From: Cryptomeria japonica
Taxonomy: Eukaryota > Streptophyta > Pinopsida > Cupressales > Cupressaceae
NCBI RefSeq assembly: GCF_030272615.1
Contig: NC_081405.1
Location: forward strand, 19,922,547 to 19,986,546
Reading direction: 5' to 3'
DNA length: 64,000 nucleotides
The position numbers were made by a program, and so were the translations under genes. Under the pieces are notes generated by a model. That model saw nothing but the letters and a program-made list of their open reading frames with translations, was not told the origin of the DNA and did no database searches. Within the stretch, counting starts at the first letter, position 1, and every line of letters starts with the position of its first letter. Below, in pieces: positions 46,505-56,886 of the stretch.

Positions 46505-46954
46505 CTGAACCCCTCAATAAGTGTGTGGCTGGTGTACAAACTTGCATTATCAACAATAAATGTGCTTGCAATACAATCACTTCCATTCTCCTCTTTGCCT
46601 CCACTATAGCAGCACCATGCACATGTGAACAAACTCCTTATGCCTCCCATTCGTCCTTTGTTCCCGCAGAGAAATCTACATTCAACTGTTACATACAAAA
46701 TCTACAACCAAAGGCTGAATTTTAAGAGTGGCAAGAGCTCCAAACCACCAATAAAGGTTCCCAAAGGAGCCTCTTCATTCCTCACCATCACAAACCTCGG
46801 AATGCCTTCACGGAACTCAAAAAGACACCGGCTTACCTTTCAATACTTTCCCTCCAACTTAGGTGCCCATACTTGCAAGATAAACATTAAATTAAATGTA
46901 ACAAATGACCACATACCAAGAGACACCTATTGCCTCTTCCATGCTCCCACTTAG
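46505..46954 (+). pseudogene. Possible remnant of a small secreted protein, unknown
   Basis: Two overlapping frames look coherent. The first (46525-46725) has a hydrophobic segment (ITSILLFASTIAAPCTC) resembling a signal peptide with several Cys. The second (to 46954) continues with a Lys/Ser-rich part and two Cys before its stop. A single indel near 46722-46730 would join them. I recognise no family. It may also be chance open text in a repeat. Confidence 0.25.
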
Positions 46955-48913
46955 AGAATCCCATAGGTCACTCTTTTTCCACTTCCTTAAATCATTAAAT
47001 CTTATTCTAGACATCCATAAGTGGGGAAAACAATATTAAATAATTGTGTTCATAACCCACTTTTACCATAGCTAGTGGAATGCATCACCCCTTAGGAATG
47101 CATTACAAATAATGGTGAGAATTAAATATTTCAAATTATTTTATCAATACATCCGAAGTGCCTTAAGACACTTTCCAAGGATGTTGGAACCATGTCATAG
47201 GATTTACAAGGTGGATGGCACCTTAATCCTGACACTAGTCAAATTTTGATTTAGATGCTTTTTAACAGTTTTTATAACTAGGGTGTATTATTGGCTATAA
47301 TTTAATTTTTTAACTAAGGTGTTTAATTTAATCAAAATAGTTTTAAAAGCACCTTAGTGTTATAGCTTGTTGGAAAGAGAATGAAAAGTTTTAAATCATG
47401 GACACATAAAATAGGGACCTTGCATATCAAAAAATTTCATTATTTTGCTAAAAAGAAGTTTTTAATTAAAAAAGTGATTTTAAAAAAAGTCTTTCGAAAA
47501 GTTTGGCAGGAAAGGTACATAAGGAGGTTTGGAGAGCTCATTTGTACTATGTAGATTATTTATTTTCTCTTTGATGAAACCCTTGTGGTTCTATGAGATC
47601 GAACTTGGTTCATTTTAGCTTTCTCGAGGACAAAAACCCTCTTCGAGAACATCAGTTTCAATTGTGAAAGATTCCCCCCTAGCTGGTTGCAGGAAAATCA
47701 TTCAGGTTTCTTGTTGTTACATCTCTCTTTTCAATAAAGGTTGCTAAATGATAATGCAATTGTGTTCATTATATCATTACATGCATATGAGGATGCATAA
47801 TCTTAAATTGAGTTGTACTATGGATTTGAAATGATTGATTCTGACAATGTTATTTCTATAATTGTGAATATTATGAAGGTAAGAATGGTCTAACCATTTT
47901 TATGTTACTAAGTGGATGCAGGATTAGCAATACCTTCGAAGGGAGGGAGAGTATCATCAAGGAGAGGTGTGTAGACAACGGATTGATCAAACTTGCCATC
48001 AAACCATGAACCCGGTCTCAATTCGTTAAGAAGTTTGTTGTCACCTTGGCACTTATGGTGGATTGCTTTGTCTTGTCAGTTAGTAGGTAGTTGGTCTAAC
48101 CTTAGATGTCTTTATGAAGTTAAGTGTTTGATGTTGCTCTTGGTTAAATAATTTTAATATTGATAATAATTGGAACATAATTATTCTTTTAGCAGATGAT
48201 TTCATTTATTTAATATATAAATATATGCTCAAATGAGAATGTATATAACAGATAGATATCTAAACATGTATGTGCATATGTATATGTACATTCAATTCAA
48301 TAGAAATATGTATGTACAAATATACATATACATATACAAATAAATAAATGTTATATAATTCTTAAATGAGGATATGTTTACTTATTAAATGTAAAGATTT
48401 GAATATTTTAAGTAAAATCATGCGGCTAAGCCGAGCCTTGTATAATATAATGGAATACGTTGAGAAGGCCTTAATTTATCTCTCCACCACCCCGAGCTGT
48501 TGCAAGCTCGCTTCACCATCCTAACGCCTTCTTGAATGGCGTTATTGTGTCTTAATATGCATTAATATCGGGGATTACTCCTCGAAGAGGGTTTGCTCAA
48601 TGGAAGAAAACTATCATCAATCGTTTCATACTCAATGCAGAGTTCTTGTTATAACATTGCAGAGGTCTTCGCACTCTATCTGCATCAAGACCCTAGCATT
48701 CAGTCCTTTCACAGAGGGAGGGAAAGGAATTCACATATTTCTGGCATTGTTGTTCCATCGGATTGTCACCTGGGAAAAGTGTAAGGGCACGGTATTGTTC
48801 ATTGTTTGGAAGAGTATAGCAAGCAGAGTTGTCTTGTTACAGGCACAAACCACCTCTTACCAATATTTGTTTTCATATTCTATTCTATGCTCGTGCCAAA
48901 TCTGTCTGTTAGA
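46955..48913. other. Old LTR-like and AT-rich DNA, no gene
   Basis: The words gttggaaagagaatgaaaag near 47372 resemble part of the intact Gypsy LTR (gttggaaagatcttgaaatt, 55970), so a diverged LTR of the same group may lie at about 47000-47750. The plus-strand frame at 48600-48938 has no recognisable domain. The rest is AT-rich. Confidence 0.35.
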
Positions 48914-49510
48914 CATTGTTGAATTAGTTTGTCATTAATGTCAAATCAACCTTTAGTTTTAATCACTATTCTCTGATTGATCAGATTATGTTTCTATGAT
49001 TGCTTCAGATTATATAATCTATGTTCCACACACAGTTAGCATGGGTTCAGATTGAAAGATCACTGTTTACCTTCAGAATGATGGTTGGCAGGAGATGATA
49101 CCACGTACAGCAGGTGGCCATGGAGAATGACTTTGCTTGATTTTCTTTACTTGATTACCTTTCGTTTATATCAATTGATGCATTGATCATTTACAGACTT
49201 CCGATGTTTTCTTTAAGTTTGTTTTCTATTGATCATTTACAGACTTCCGATGTTTTCTTTAAGTTTGTTTTCTATTCATATATAAGATGTCCTCATTATG
49301 AAGAATGAAAACACACGATTGAGAAAGCAGTTAAACAATAGTTGGGAGTTGGAGGTTAGTTATAACTATGTGTTAACTTCAGATTAAAATTGTGTTAAGA
49401 CTCCTCATGTTCGTTTATACCTGAAGAAGTTATCAGTTATGTGTGAACAACATTTCTTTCAAGTTCGAACAGCATTAATTTTCTATATTTGACACATAGA
49501 AGAAATGACA
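48914..49510 (+). mobile_element. Copia-type LTR-like DNA hosting the TRIM
   Basis: It begins tgttgaattagtttgtcatt, similar to Copia LTR starts such as 24324. A 46-bp exact tandem duplication (attgatcatttacagac...) lies at 49182-49273. The right end cannot be fixed. The text resumes after the TRIM at 49861. Confidence 0.35.
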
Positions 49511-49568
49511 GTTTTTGTTGGTGTTGGAAATAAGCCACACCCGGACCGACGATGGACTGGTCCAAGAG

Positions 49569-49640
49569 GGGCCAGTAGCTCAGTGGTAGAGCACTCCAGC
49601 AGCGTATGGAAGGTCCTAGATTCAAGTCCTAGCTGGTCCA
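49569..49640 (+). ncRNA. tRNA-like sequence in TRIM LTR1
   Basis: 72 nt. The 7-bp acceptor stem gggccag/ctggtcc pairs fully (one G-T). The D arm gctc...gagc and a T stem are present, and the A box tagctcagtgg matches the Pol III consensus. The B box gattcaagtcc has two changes. The anticodon stem does not pair, so this is not a decoding tRNA. Confidence 0.7.
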
Positions 49641-49650
49641 TGTCTCAACA

Positions 49651-49663
49651 TGGTATTAGAGCC
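49651..49663 (+). promoter_or_regulatory. PBS of the TRIM
   Basis: TGGTATTAGAGCC directly after LTR1, one base from the initiator tRNA-Met complement. Confidence 0.8.
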
Positions 49664-49773
49664 AGGTCTAGGCTAGGAGCCCCAAGTACACGAGAGGTGT
49701 GGCTTAAGGGGAGGTGTTGGTGTTGGTGTTGGAAATAAGCCACACCCGGACTGACGATGGACTGGTCCAAGAG

Positions 49774-49845
49774 GGGCCAGTAGCTCAGTGGTAGAGCACT
49801 CCAGCAGCGTAAGGAAGGTCCTAGGTTCGAGTCCTAGCTGGTCCA
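49774..49845 (+). ncRNA. tRNA-like sequence in TRIM LTR2
   Basis: 72 nt with the same acceptor and D arms, a fully paired T stem (ctagg/cctag), a perfect A box (tagctcagtgg) and a perfect B box (ggttcgagtcc). The anticodon arm is again unpaired. The intact boxes mean it could recruit TFIIIC and Pol III. Confidence 0.75.
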
Positions 49846-49860
49846 TGTCTCAACAGTTTT

Positions 49861-50741
49861 GATAGTTTGAAGTGGTTATGGTTCGGGTAAAACTGTTTTC
49901 TAACTGATGACAGTTGTAACTGTCTTCTTAACCGATACTAATGTCTATATATTTCTTGTGTTCGAGAGTGGAGGTTGTGTGTTAGAAATGTGTGAGTGCT
50001 TTGAAGAATATTTTGTGTGCCTGTATTGGGTTGTTTGTTGTTGAAGAGGGTTCAATAGAGGGTTCTTTGAAGAACTTATTAAAAAATTCTGATGGTCTGT
50101 GCAAAATTACAAATCGATGAATATTCTAGGCAAGTGAGAAGAAGAGAAGGATCAAGGATTGATATGTTGATTTCTTCCTTGGAGTACCGAATGAAGAGTT
50201 GTTAGTAAGAATGATATGTGTGGCATGTTTCAGATAATCAGGTTTTGAAATCACTTATTGATTCCTTCACGACAACATTGTTGCAGTCTTAAACTTCTTC
50301 TTTAACATTGAATCTTTGAACAGAATTTAAAGAGTTTTTATTTGCTGATCATTTAATCTGATTGTGTGCTTCAACATATTCAATTGGCTAGATAGTATTT
50401 TTCTGTGTGCTAATGCATTTGTTTTGTTAGGTTCTCTCTAGAAACCTGATCAGATTCCTAAGAGACTGAAGACCTGAATCTTGGTTAACATGGGCTCAGG
50501 AGAAGACAACCTCCTCTTAAGGAGGACTTTTAGGTCTATTCGGACTGGATGGATCAATTTGTGCTTGCTGGTGTCCAAATTGTAGTTGCAAAACTTGGCT
50601 GGAGGCGTGGAGGTAAGGGCATCGTAGAGTTAAAAGGTTGTATGAGGAAAACATTCTAACCCTACTTGCTCATATAATTCATTAAAAGAAGAATATCAAA
50701 ACCAAAATAAGAAAAGTTGCACCAGCACTCATGCTCTCTTT
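49861..50741. other. Continuation of the DNA hosting the TRIM, no gene
   Basis: LTR-like text continues up to the left LTR of the minus-strand Copia element at 50742. No coding sequence is recognised. Confidence 0.35.
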
Positions 50742-51357
50742 TGTAAAGTTATATTCAATTGCAATAAAAGAACTATTATATATATGTGATAATATTGTCT
50801 AATATTTTATTGTTTCGTTTGCAGGCTGAAGGAGAGAGATCATTTACGTTTTCTATGTCTTCTCCAAATGATTCATATCGGGCTTTATATGTTTAGAGGA
50901 CCGGTCAATGGATGTCTTGACCGGTCATGTCATTTAGACATGACCGATCAAGGCACCCATTGATCGGTGCCTCTTCATAGTGCACATCCCGATCTATGTT
51001 ATGTTTGGTAACTAACATTAATAATTAAACTCTTGTTCGAAGCGGTGTTTAGTTAAGATGCTTTGTTAATGGCCCGAACAGGTTTAAGAACTAAACTCGA
51101 TAACAACAACATTCTATATGCTATCGGGTTACTAGCCCGATAGCATTAGATCAACGCTTAACTATGTTAAGCAAGTCATCGATCTAATCCTTCTTTTATC
51201 AATGTCAAGACTCAATATCATAATCATGATCAATGTTGTAATCCGATAAACATATTCAGTTCGGAAAGCATAAATCAGATAGCATAATCAAAACAGAACA
51301 AAGGAGATTAATAGGTTAGGAGAGTCTTATCTTGCAAAAGCTACTAATGCATTAACA
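50742..51357 (-). repeat. 3' LTR of the minus-strand Copia element, with long hairpin
   Basis: 616 bp from tgtaaag to attaaca. It contains an imperfect inverted repeat with 32-bp arms (50900-50931 and 50937-50968, four transition mismatches, 5-nt loop), extended by agagg/cctct. A second hairpin has 11-bp perfect arms (atgctatcggg, 51118-51146). Confidence 0.85.
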
Positions 51358-51372
51358 CTCCCTCTTAGCTTT
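51358..51372 (-). promoter_or_regulatory. Polypurine tract
   Basis: On the minus strand aagctaagagggag ends at the 3' LTR start TGTTAATGC. Confidence 0.75.
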
Positions 51373-51884
51373 GGAAGATAGATAAAGTAACCTGCATCAC
51401 ATTTCTTTTTCATAATGTCAGTCTCCAAAATATATATCATCAATACACCTAATATGAAGTATCATCAGGACACAAGATACAAACATAAAACATCACTCTA
51501 ACCATGTGATATAAAAGATTCATTATTTCATTATGACAAGATATCACCTGAACACGTGATATCAATATTGCCTAAACACACAATACTAAGGATAAACATA
51601 TGAGGATGATTAAATTCTCATCTTATCCAGGTTGTGATATGTGCACAAGCATTTTATACAAATGTTTTATCACAACACCATCATGGTACATCCATCACAT
51701 ACCAGAGATCCAACATGATAACTAGTTAGAGAATCATAAGATCGTCACCTTATGATTTCTGTATACAAGTGTTCATTATCTGAGAGATCGTCACCTCTTC
51801 GATATGAACACAGGGGGTGAAACCCAGAATGTCTCAACATGACAAAAGAAGTTTACACATTAAACATCTTATTTACAAAGCAGA

Positions 51885-54800
51885 TTACCTTTCTATCATA
51901 CCTAAACCTTTTCTGAAGTGATCAACCTTCACTCTGGAAAGTGGTTTGGTCAGAATATCTGCAGTCCGATCTCCTGTGCTAACATATTCCAATTTGATCA
52001 CATTTTTGTCTACCATGTCTCGCACATAATGGTATGGAATCTCAATATGCTTGGATCTGTCATGAAATATTGGATTTATAGAAAGCTTTATGCAGCTCTG
52101 GTTGTCACAATGGATGACAGTGGGTTTCATAGGTTCACCAAATAGTCCCACAAGCAACTTCCTAAGCCATACTGCTTCTCGAGCAACCATGGAAGCTGCA
52201 ATGTACTCGGCCTCGGTGGAACTCTGAGCTATAGAAGATTGTTTTCTACTGATTCAAGATATCATGGCTGATCCCAAACTGAAGCAACACCTTGAAGTGT
52301 TTTTCCTGTCAGTCAAACTCCCAGCCCAATCTGAGTCTGTAAATCCGTGTAGGTCTAGATTAACTTTCTCATATTTGAGACCAAGGTTTAGAGTACCTTG
52401 TAAGTATCTCATAATGTGTTTCACTGCAATCAAGTGAATTTCCTTAGGCTCACACATAAACTGACTTAAGGCATTGACAGCATAACAGATATCTGGCCTT
52501 GTAATCACCAGATACATCAGGGACCCAATCATCTGTTTGTAGAGTATAGGATCAGTGGATTGTGACTCTGCTGCTGCTTCTCTAAGTTTATGTAAATTTG
52601 TTTCCATGGGAGAGGTCATAGGTCTGCAGTTATGCATTCCGAATCTCTTCAAGATGTCCAAGGTATACTTTCCTTGGTTTAGTATAATATTGTTAGAATT
52701 CTGCCATACTTCCAATCCTAGGAAGTAATGAAGGAGTCCTAAGTCCTTCATATCAAATTCTTTGGATAGATCATTCTTGCATTGATCTATAAGATGATCA
52801 TTTCCTGTGATTAATAAGTCATCAACATATAAAATCAACATTAGCATATCACCTTTATTTCTTTTGTAGTAGAGATTAGGATCTGCATCATTTTTATAGA
52901 AACCTAGTCCTGAGAGATAGGTGTCAATTCTTTCATACCAGGCCCTGGGAGCCTGTTTAATCCCATAGAGAGCTTTCTTGAGTCTGCACACATGAGACTC
53001 TGCATCATAAATTTCAAACCCTTCAGGTTGCTCTAGGTAGACTTCTTCTGAGATTTCACCATTTAGAAATGTTGTCTTAACATCCATTTGGTGTACCTTC
53101 CATCCTTTTGCTGCTGCAATGGCTAATACAGCTCTTATTGATGTATACCTGGCAACAGGTGCAAAAGTTTCTTCATAGTCTATTCCCTCCCTTTGTGAGA
53201 AGCCTTTGGCCACAAATCTGGCCTTGTGTTTCTCAATACTGCCGTCTACAACATGTTTGATTTTAAATAACCATTTAGATGAAAGCACAGATTTCTTGGT
53301 TGGCCTAGGAACAATTTCCCAAACATCATTTTTCATAATGGATTGATACTCTTCAGACATGGCATCCTTCCATACTTGATGTTTAAGTGCATCTGATACA
53401 TTGTTTGGTTCATTTTTAGAGAGATCATTCATGAGAGCAACATAGCTAGTGAATTTATTAGGTCTTTTGCTTTCCCTGAAGGTTCCTGAAGGAGCAGCAA
53501 ACTTCTGAGCTTCTGCTACAATCTTGGTGGCCCATAGAGGTATTTTCTTGAGGTTTTCTCTAGGTGGGATTGGAATTTCACCTATAGTTTCCTCAAGATT
53601 CTCCCTCTGAAGCTCAAGAGTAGGATCTTCTTCTATGTTAGGAGTGGGGATATAGATTTCAGGCTCTATTGTACTTAAGGCTCTTTTGAAGGCTAAGTCT
53701 TCTTCGAAGATTACATCCCTACTAAGTTCAATATTTTTCTGACCATGTATATATATTCTATAGGCCTTGGATGTTTCACTATATCCTACAAGTATTCCCC
53801 TTTTTCCAGAAGGTTCTAGTTTTAGTCTTTTCTCTTTAGGTACATGTATATAGACAGGACACCCAAATATCCTAAGGTGGTTGATATCTGGTTTTAGTTT
53901 GGTAAATACTTCCTCAGGAGTTTTATCTTCAAGGTGAGAGTGAGGACATCTGTTTTGTATATACACAGCAGTGTTAGTTGCTTCTACCGATTGATATTTA
54001 GATTCTGAACAAGAATCATGGCTTTGGCAGCTTCTACAATTGTCCTATTTTTCCTCTCAGCTACCCATTTTATTGAGGATTATAAGGTATTGTTAACTCC
54101 CTCTTAATCCCTGAGTTTTTACAAAAATCTCTAAATAATTTTGATGTGTATTCCCCCCCATTATCAGTCCTTAGGGTTTTGATTTTGTTACCTGTGTAGT
54201 TCTCTGTCACTGATTTAAACTCTTTAAACCTACTAAGGATCTCTTCTGATTCTTTACACTTCAGAAAGTAGATCCAAGTTTTCCTAGAGTAGTCATCAAC
54301 AAAAATTACATAATACAAACATCTTCCTAGAGAGGGAGTAGACATGGGTCCACATACATCAGAATGAACTAACTCTAATACTTTGCTTGTTTTCCTAGTA
54401 CTATTATGGAAGGCACCCTTGATATTTTTACCTAGGGCACATCCCTTGCATGCCTCTGAATGATATTGCTGCAACTTAGGTAAACCTGTGACAAGGTTTC
54501 CCATAGATGACAAAGCTCTATAATTCAGGTGGCCTAGTCTTCTATGCCAGACCTCATTTGCATTTGTTGCTTCATGAATAAGGGCTAGGTTGGGCTCTGT
54601 GCACAGCTCATACAAATAGCCTCATCTTTGACCAATGACTTTAGCTTTCTTGATGGAAGAGTTTCTCGGCCAAGCCAACACTTTGTTCTCCATGAAGGTT
54701 ACTCTGTATCCGTTATCTTCTAGGGCTGATATGGAGACTAGATTTCTCTTGATGCCGGGGACATACAGTACTCCTTCGAGTTGCAATGATATGCCTGTCT

Positions 54801-55437
54801 TCAGTTTGATGGTGCAGGAACCAATTCCTCTAACTGGATGTGAGGAATCATCTCCGATGGTTACTTCCTCTTCATTATCCTCTATCATGGAGTCTAGCAC
54901 TTCTCTAAACCCTGTAATGTGTTTGTGTGAACCATTGTCAATCACCCAGGAGTTAGATTTATTTGATGCATGGCTTGTAAGTGCTGAGTAGAGGACATAG
55001 TTCTGGGAGTCATCTTCTCTTTTAGATTTTCCTGCTCTGGCAAATGTGGCTTGTTTGGCTCTCTCTGGACATTTTGCAACAAAGTGTCCGAACTTATCGC
55101 ACCTATAGCATTGAATACGTGATAGGTCTTTCTTTGAAGTGTTGTTGCCTTGATGACCCTTCCTCTTCCTAAATTGCTTCTTCTTGGTTGTCTTATTTGT
55201 GCTAGTATTTAGGACTTGAAGGTCTTCATCTATGTTCTTTTGTTTTATTCCCATCTTGTTTAATCTTGATTCTTCTTGAAGACAATCGTCCCTTAATCTT
55301 TCAAACTTAGGATACTTGGACCTCGCACTGATGCCTTGGACGAATGTACTCCATCCACTAGGCAACTCATCTAGAGCAATGAGTGTTAACTCTTTGCTTT
55401 GGACCTCGTAATCCCGAGTTGCTAGTTCATCTCTTAG
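51885..55437 (-). pseudogene. Copia Gag-Pol (zinc knuckle to RNase H), broken
   Basis: Four open blocks follow one another leftward. 55365-54622 carries a CCHC knuckle (CYRCDKFGHFVAKC) and a protease with DNG in place of DSG. 54615-54070 carries integrase (HRRLGHL, HSDVCGP, DNGGEY). 53966-52254 carries the integrase end, RT (QMDVKTTFLNGE, YVDDLLITG) and the start of RNase H (DSDWAGS). 52190-51885 carries the RNase H end (HCDNQSCIKLS, DILTKPLS). The joints contain stops and single-base indels: a CAA-to-TAA plus deletion in the NGVAERKN motif near 54080, and a TGG-to-TGA plus deletion near 52255. The blocks match one intact Copia polyprotein in order. Confidence 0.9.
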
Positions 55438-55442
55438 AATTG
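55438..55442. repeat. Target-site duplication aattg, left
   Basis: aattg precedes TGTCATGTCCCC and recurs at 63062-63066. Confidence 0.93.
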
Positions 55443-56830
55443 TGTCATGTCCCCACTCTAGCTCAGTCTAGCAGAGACATGTGAGTCAGCTTATTATGGG
55501 GTCTTGTAGGCTGACAGGGTTGGACAGAGACTCGGTATGGTTATTCAGTGTTGGAGACTTGGTATTCTAGCAGTTATTGATCAGTTGGGAGACATTCCTT
55601 GTTTTTAGGAGGCAGTTCCTACTTTTTAGGAGGTTTGATCATGCCCAAGGTTGGGTCTCCATGAGATGCCTCTTTGGGTTCAGTTTCAGAGAGATTGGGC
55701 TTGTTTCCTAAATTTTAGGAGCATCCCTAGATTTTAGGGATGAGACTACCAGTGAATCCTTGATTTCCGACTTCAGTCACAGATAGGTGACAGGATGATT
55801 TTAGGGTTTGTAATGTCAGTTGGGCATTTTATGGCTATTTGGGTTATATTTTTAATATTTCCTAAGTTAGCGTTTAATAATTAAATAAGGCTAAGTTGTT
55901 AGCCATTTTGGAGTAATAAGGGGATTTTTGGCCTCATTTGGATGCGCACCCTATTGTGTGATAGCTCGTTGGAAAGATCTTGAAATTCTTTAAATCTTTC
56001 TCTTTGGTCTCAGGGCAATTCAGTGAGCGGATTTCTGTCTATGAGGAAAAAGGTCATTTTCTAGTAACATGACCACTTTAAAATAAGAAATTATAACATT
56101 TCCACTAGACCATGCCACTTGGAGACAATTAGGGTTCGATTTGCAATTGAGAGGGGTTATAAGGGGATAGGAGCTTCATTCTATCATCATCTTTTGCATA
56201 TTTGACAACTTGTATGAATTTGCTCTGGAGAGCGATTTCTAGACTGGGACGCAAACCCCAGGATTAGGATTGGCTGGGACGTAGCCCTCAGCAATCTTTG
56301 GCACCGGACTTATAAGGCATTGTGTGTGGTGATTAAGGACAGAGGCATCAATTCTCAGTAGGGTTTCAGCGTGGCCTACCATCTTTCCAGTGGAGACGTG
56401 GTTCATTGCAGCTGGAGGAATGCCATTTGCAGCAAATACACCACGTGGTGTATAGGGTATTGCTTGTATTCACTTCCAGTGTATGTGGGGTTGGAGAACA
56501 TTCTTCATCTTCCAGTTTGACTTTGAATTTGTATGAGAGCTTGGGAAATACATTGGATTCATTGTTTGGCTTTGTAATTCAGACAAATCTGCCTGGTACG
56601 ATTTGCAATAATTCTGACTTTTGCTGTATACCTCATTTATTTCAGTATTGCTTCATATTTGCTGTTATCTATTCCTTCCTATGCTATTAAACAATCAAAA
56701 ACACAAAAACAAACAACCCTTTCTGCACTTCTGTCTAGTCTGTAAGAAAAACTTAAATAAACAGGAAAACAAAATTAAAAATAAAAAAATTACAGCAGGT
56801 TAACAGCAAAGATCTATCAGGGATCTTTCA
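55443..56830 (+). repeat. 5' LTR of the intact Gypsy element
   Basis: 1,388 bp, TGTCATGTCC at the start and gatctttca at the end. A TATA-like ggttataagggg lies at about 56156 and is the likely promoter core. Small frames near 56406-56803 recur exactly at 62637-63034 because they are LTR copies. Confidence 0.95.
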
Positions 56831-56844
56831 GTGGTATCAGAGCC
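56831..56844 (+). promoter_or_regulatory. Primer-binding site of the Gypsy element
   Basis: gTGGTATCAGAGCC directly follows the LTR, matching the initiator tRNA-Met complement. Confidence 0.93.
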
Positions 56845-56886
56845 ATGTATTCTGCCAGCCTGTGGGGTTAATCAGACTTTATTTCT

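Larger units (their letters stand above)
49511..49860 (+). mobile_element. TRIM-type miniature LTR element (340 bp) with tRNA-like LTRs
   Basis: The TSD gtttt (49511-49515 and 49856-49860) flanks a complete 340-bp element. LTR1 (49516-49650) and LTR2 (49721-49855) are 135 bp each, start TGTTGGTGTTGG and end CTCAACA. A PBS (tggtattagagcc, 49651) abuts LTR1 and a purine tract (ttaaggggagg, to 49714) abuts LTR2, where TGTTGG occurs three times instead of two. The internal part is about 70 bp and codes for nothing. This is the architecture of terminal-repeat retrotransposons in miniature. Each LTR holds a 72-nt tRNA-like segment, analogous to the 5S-rRNA-bearing LTRs of Cassandra. It would need proteins from another element to move. 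Confidence 0.85.

Noticed and set aside
49569-49845. Two tandem functional tRNA genes
   Set aside because: Acceptor, D and T arms fit, but the anticodon stem does not pair in either copy, and both lie at the same place inside LTRs of a TSD-flanked element.
55448-55452. Gypsy LTR starting at TGTCCCC with TSD tgtca
   Set aside because: tgtca precedes both LTRs, so it belongs to the LTR. Starting at 55443 gives matching aattg duplications and equal LTR lengths.
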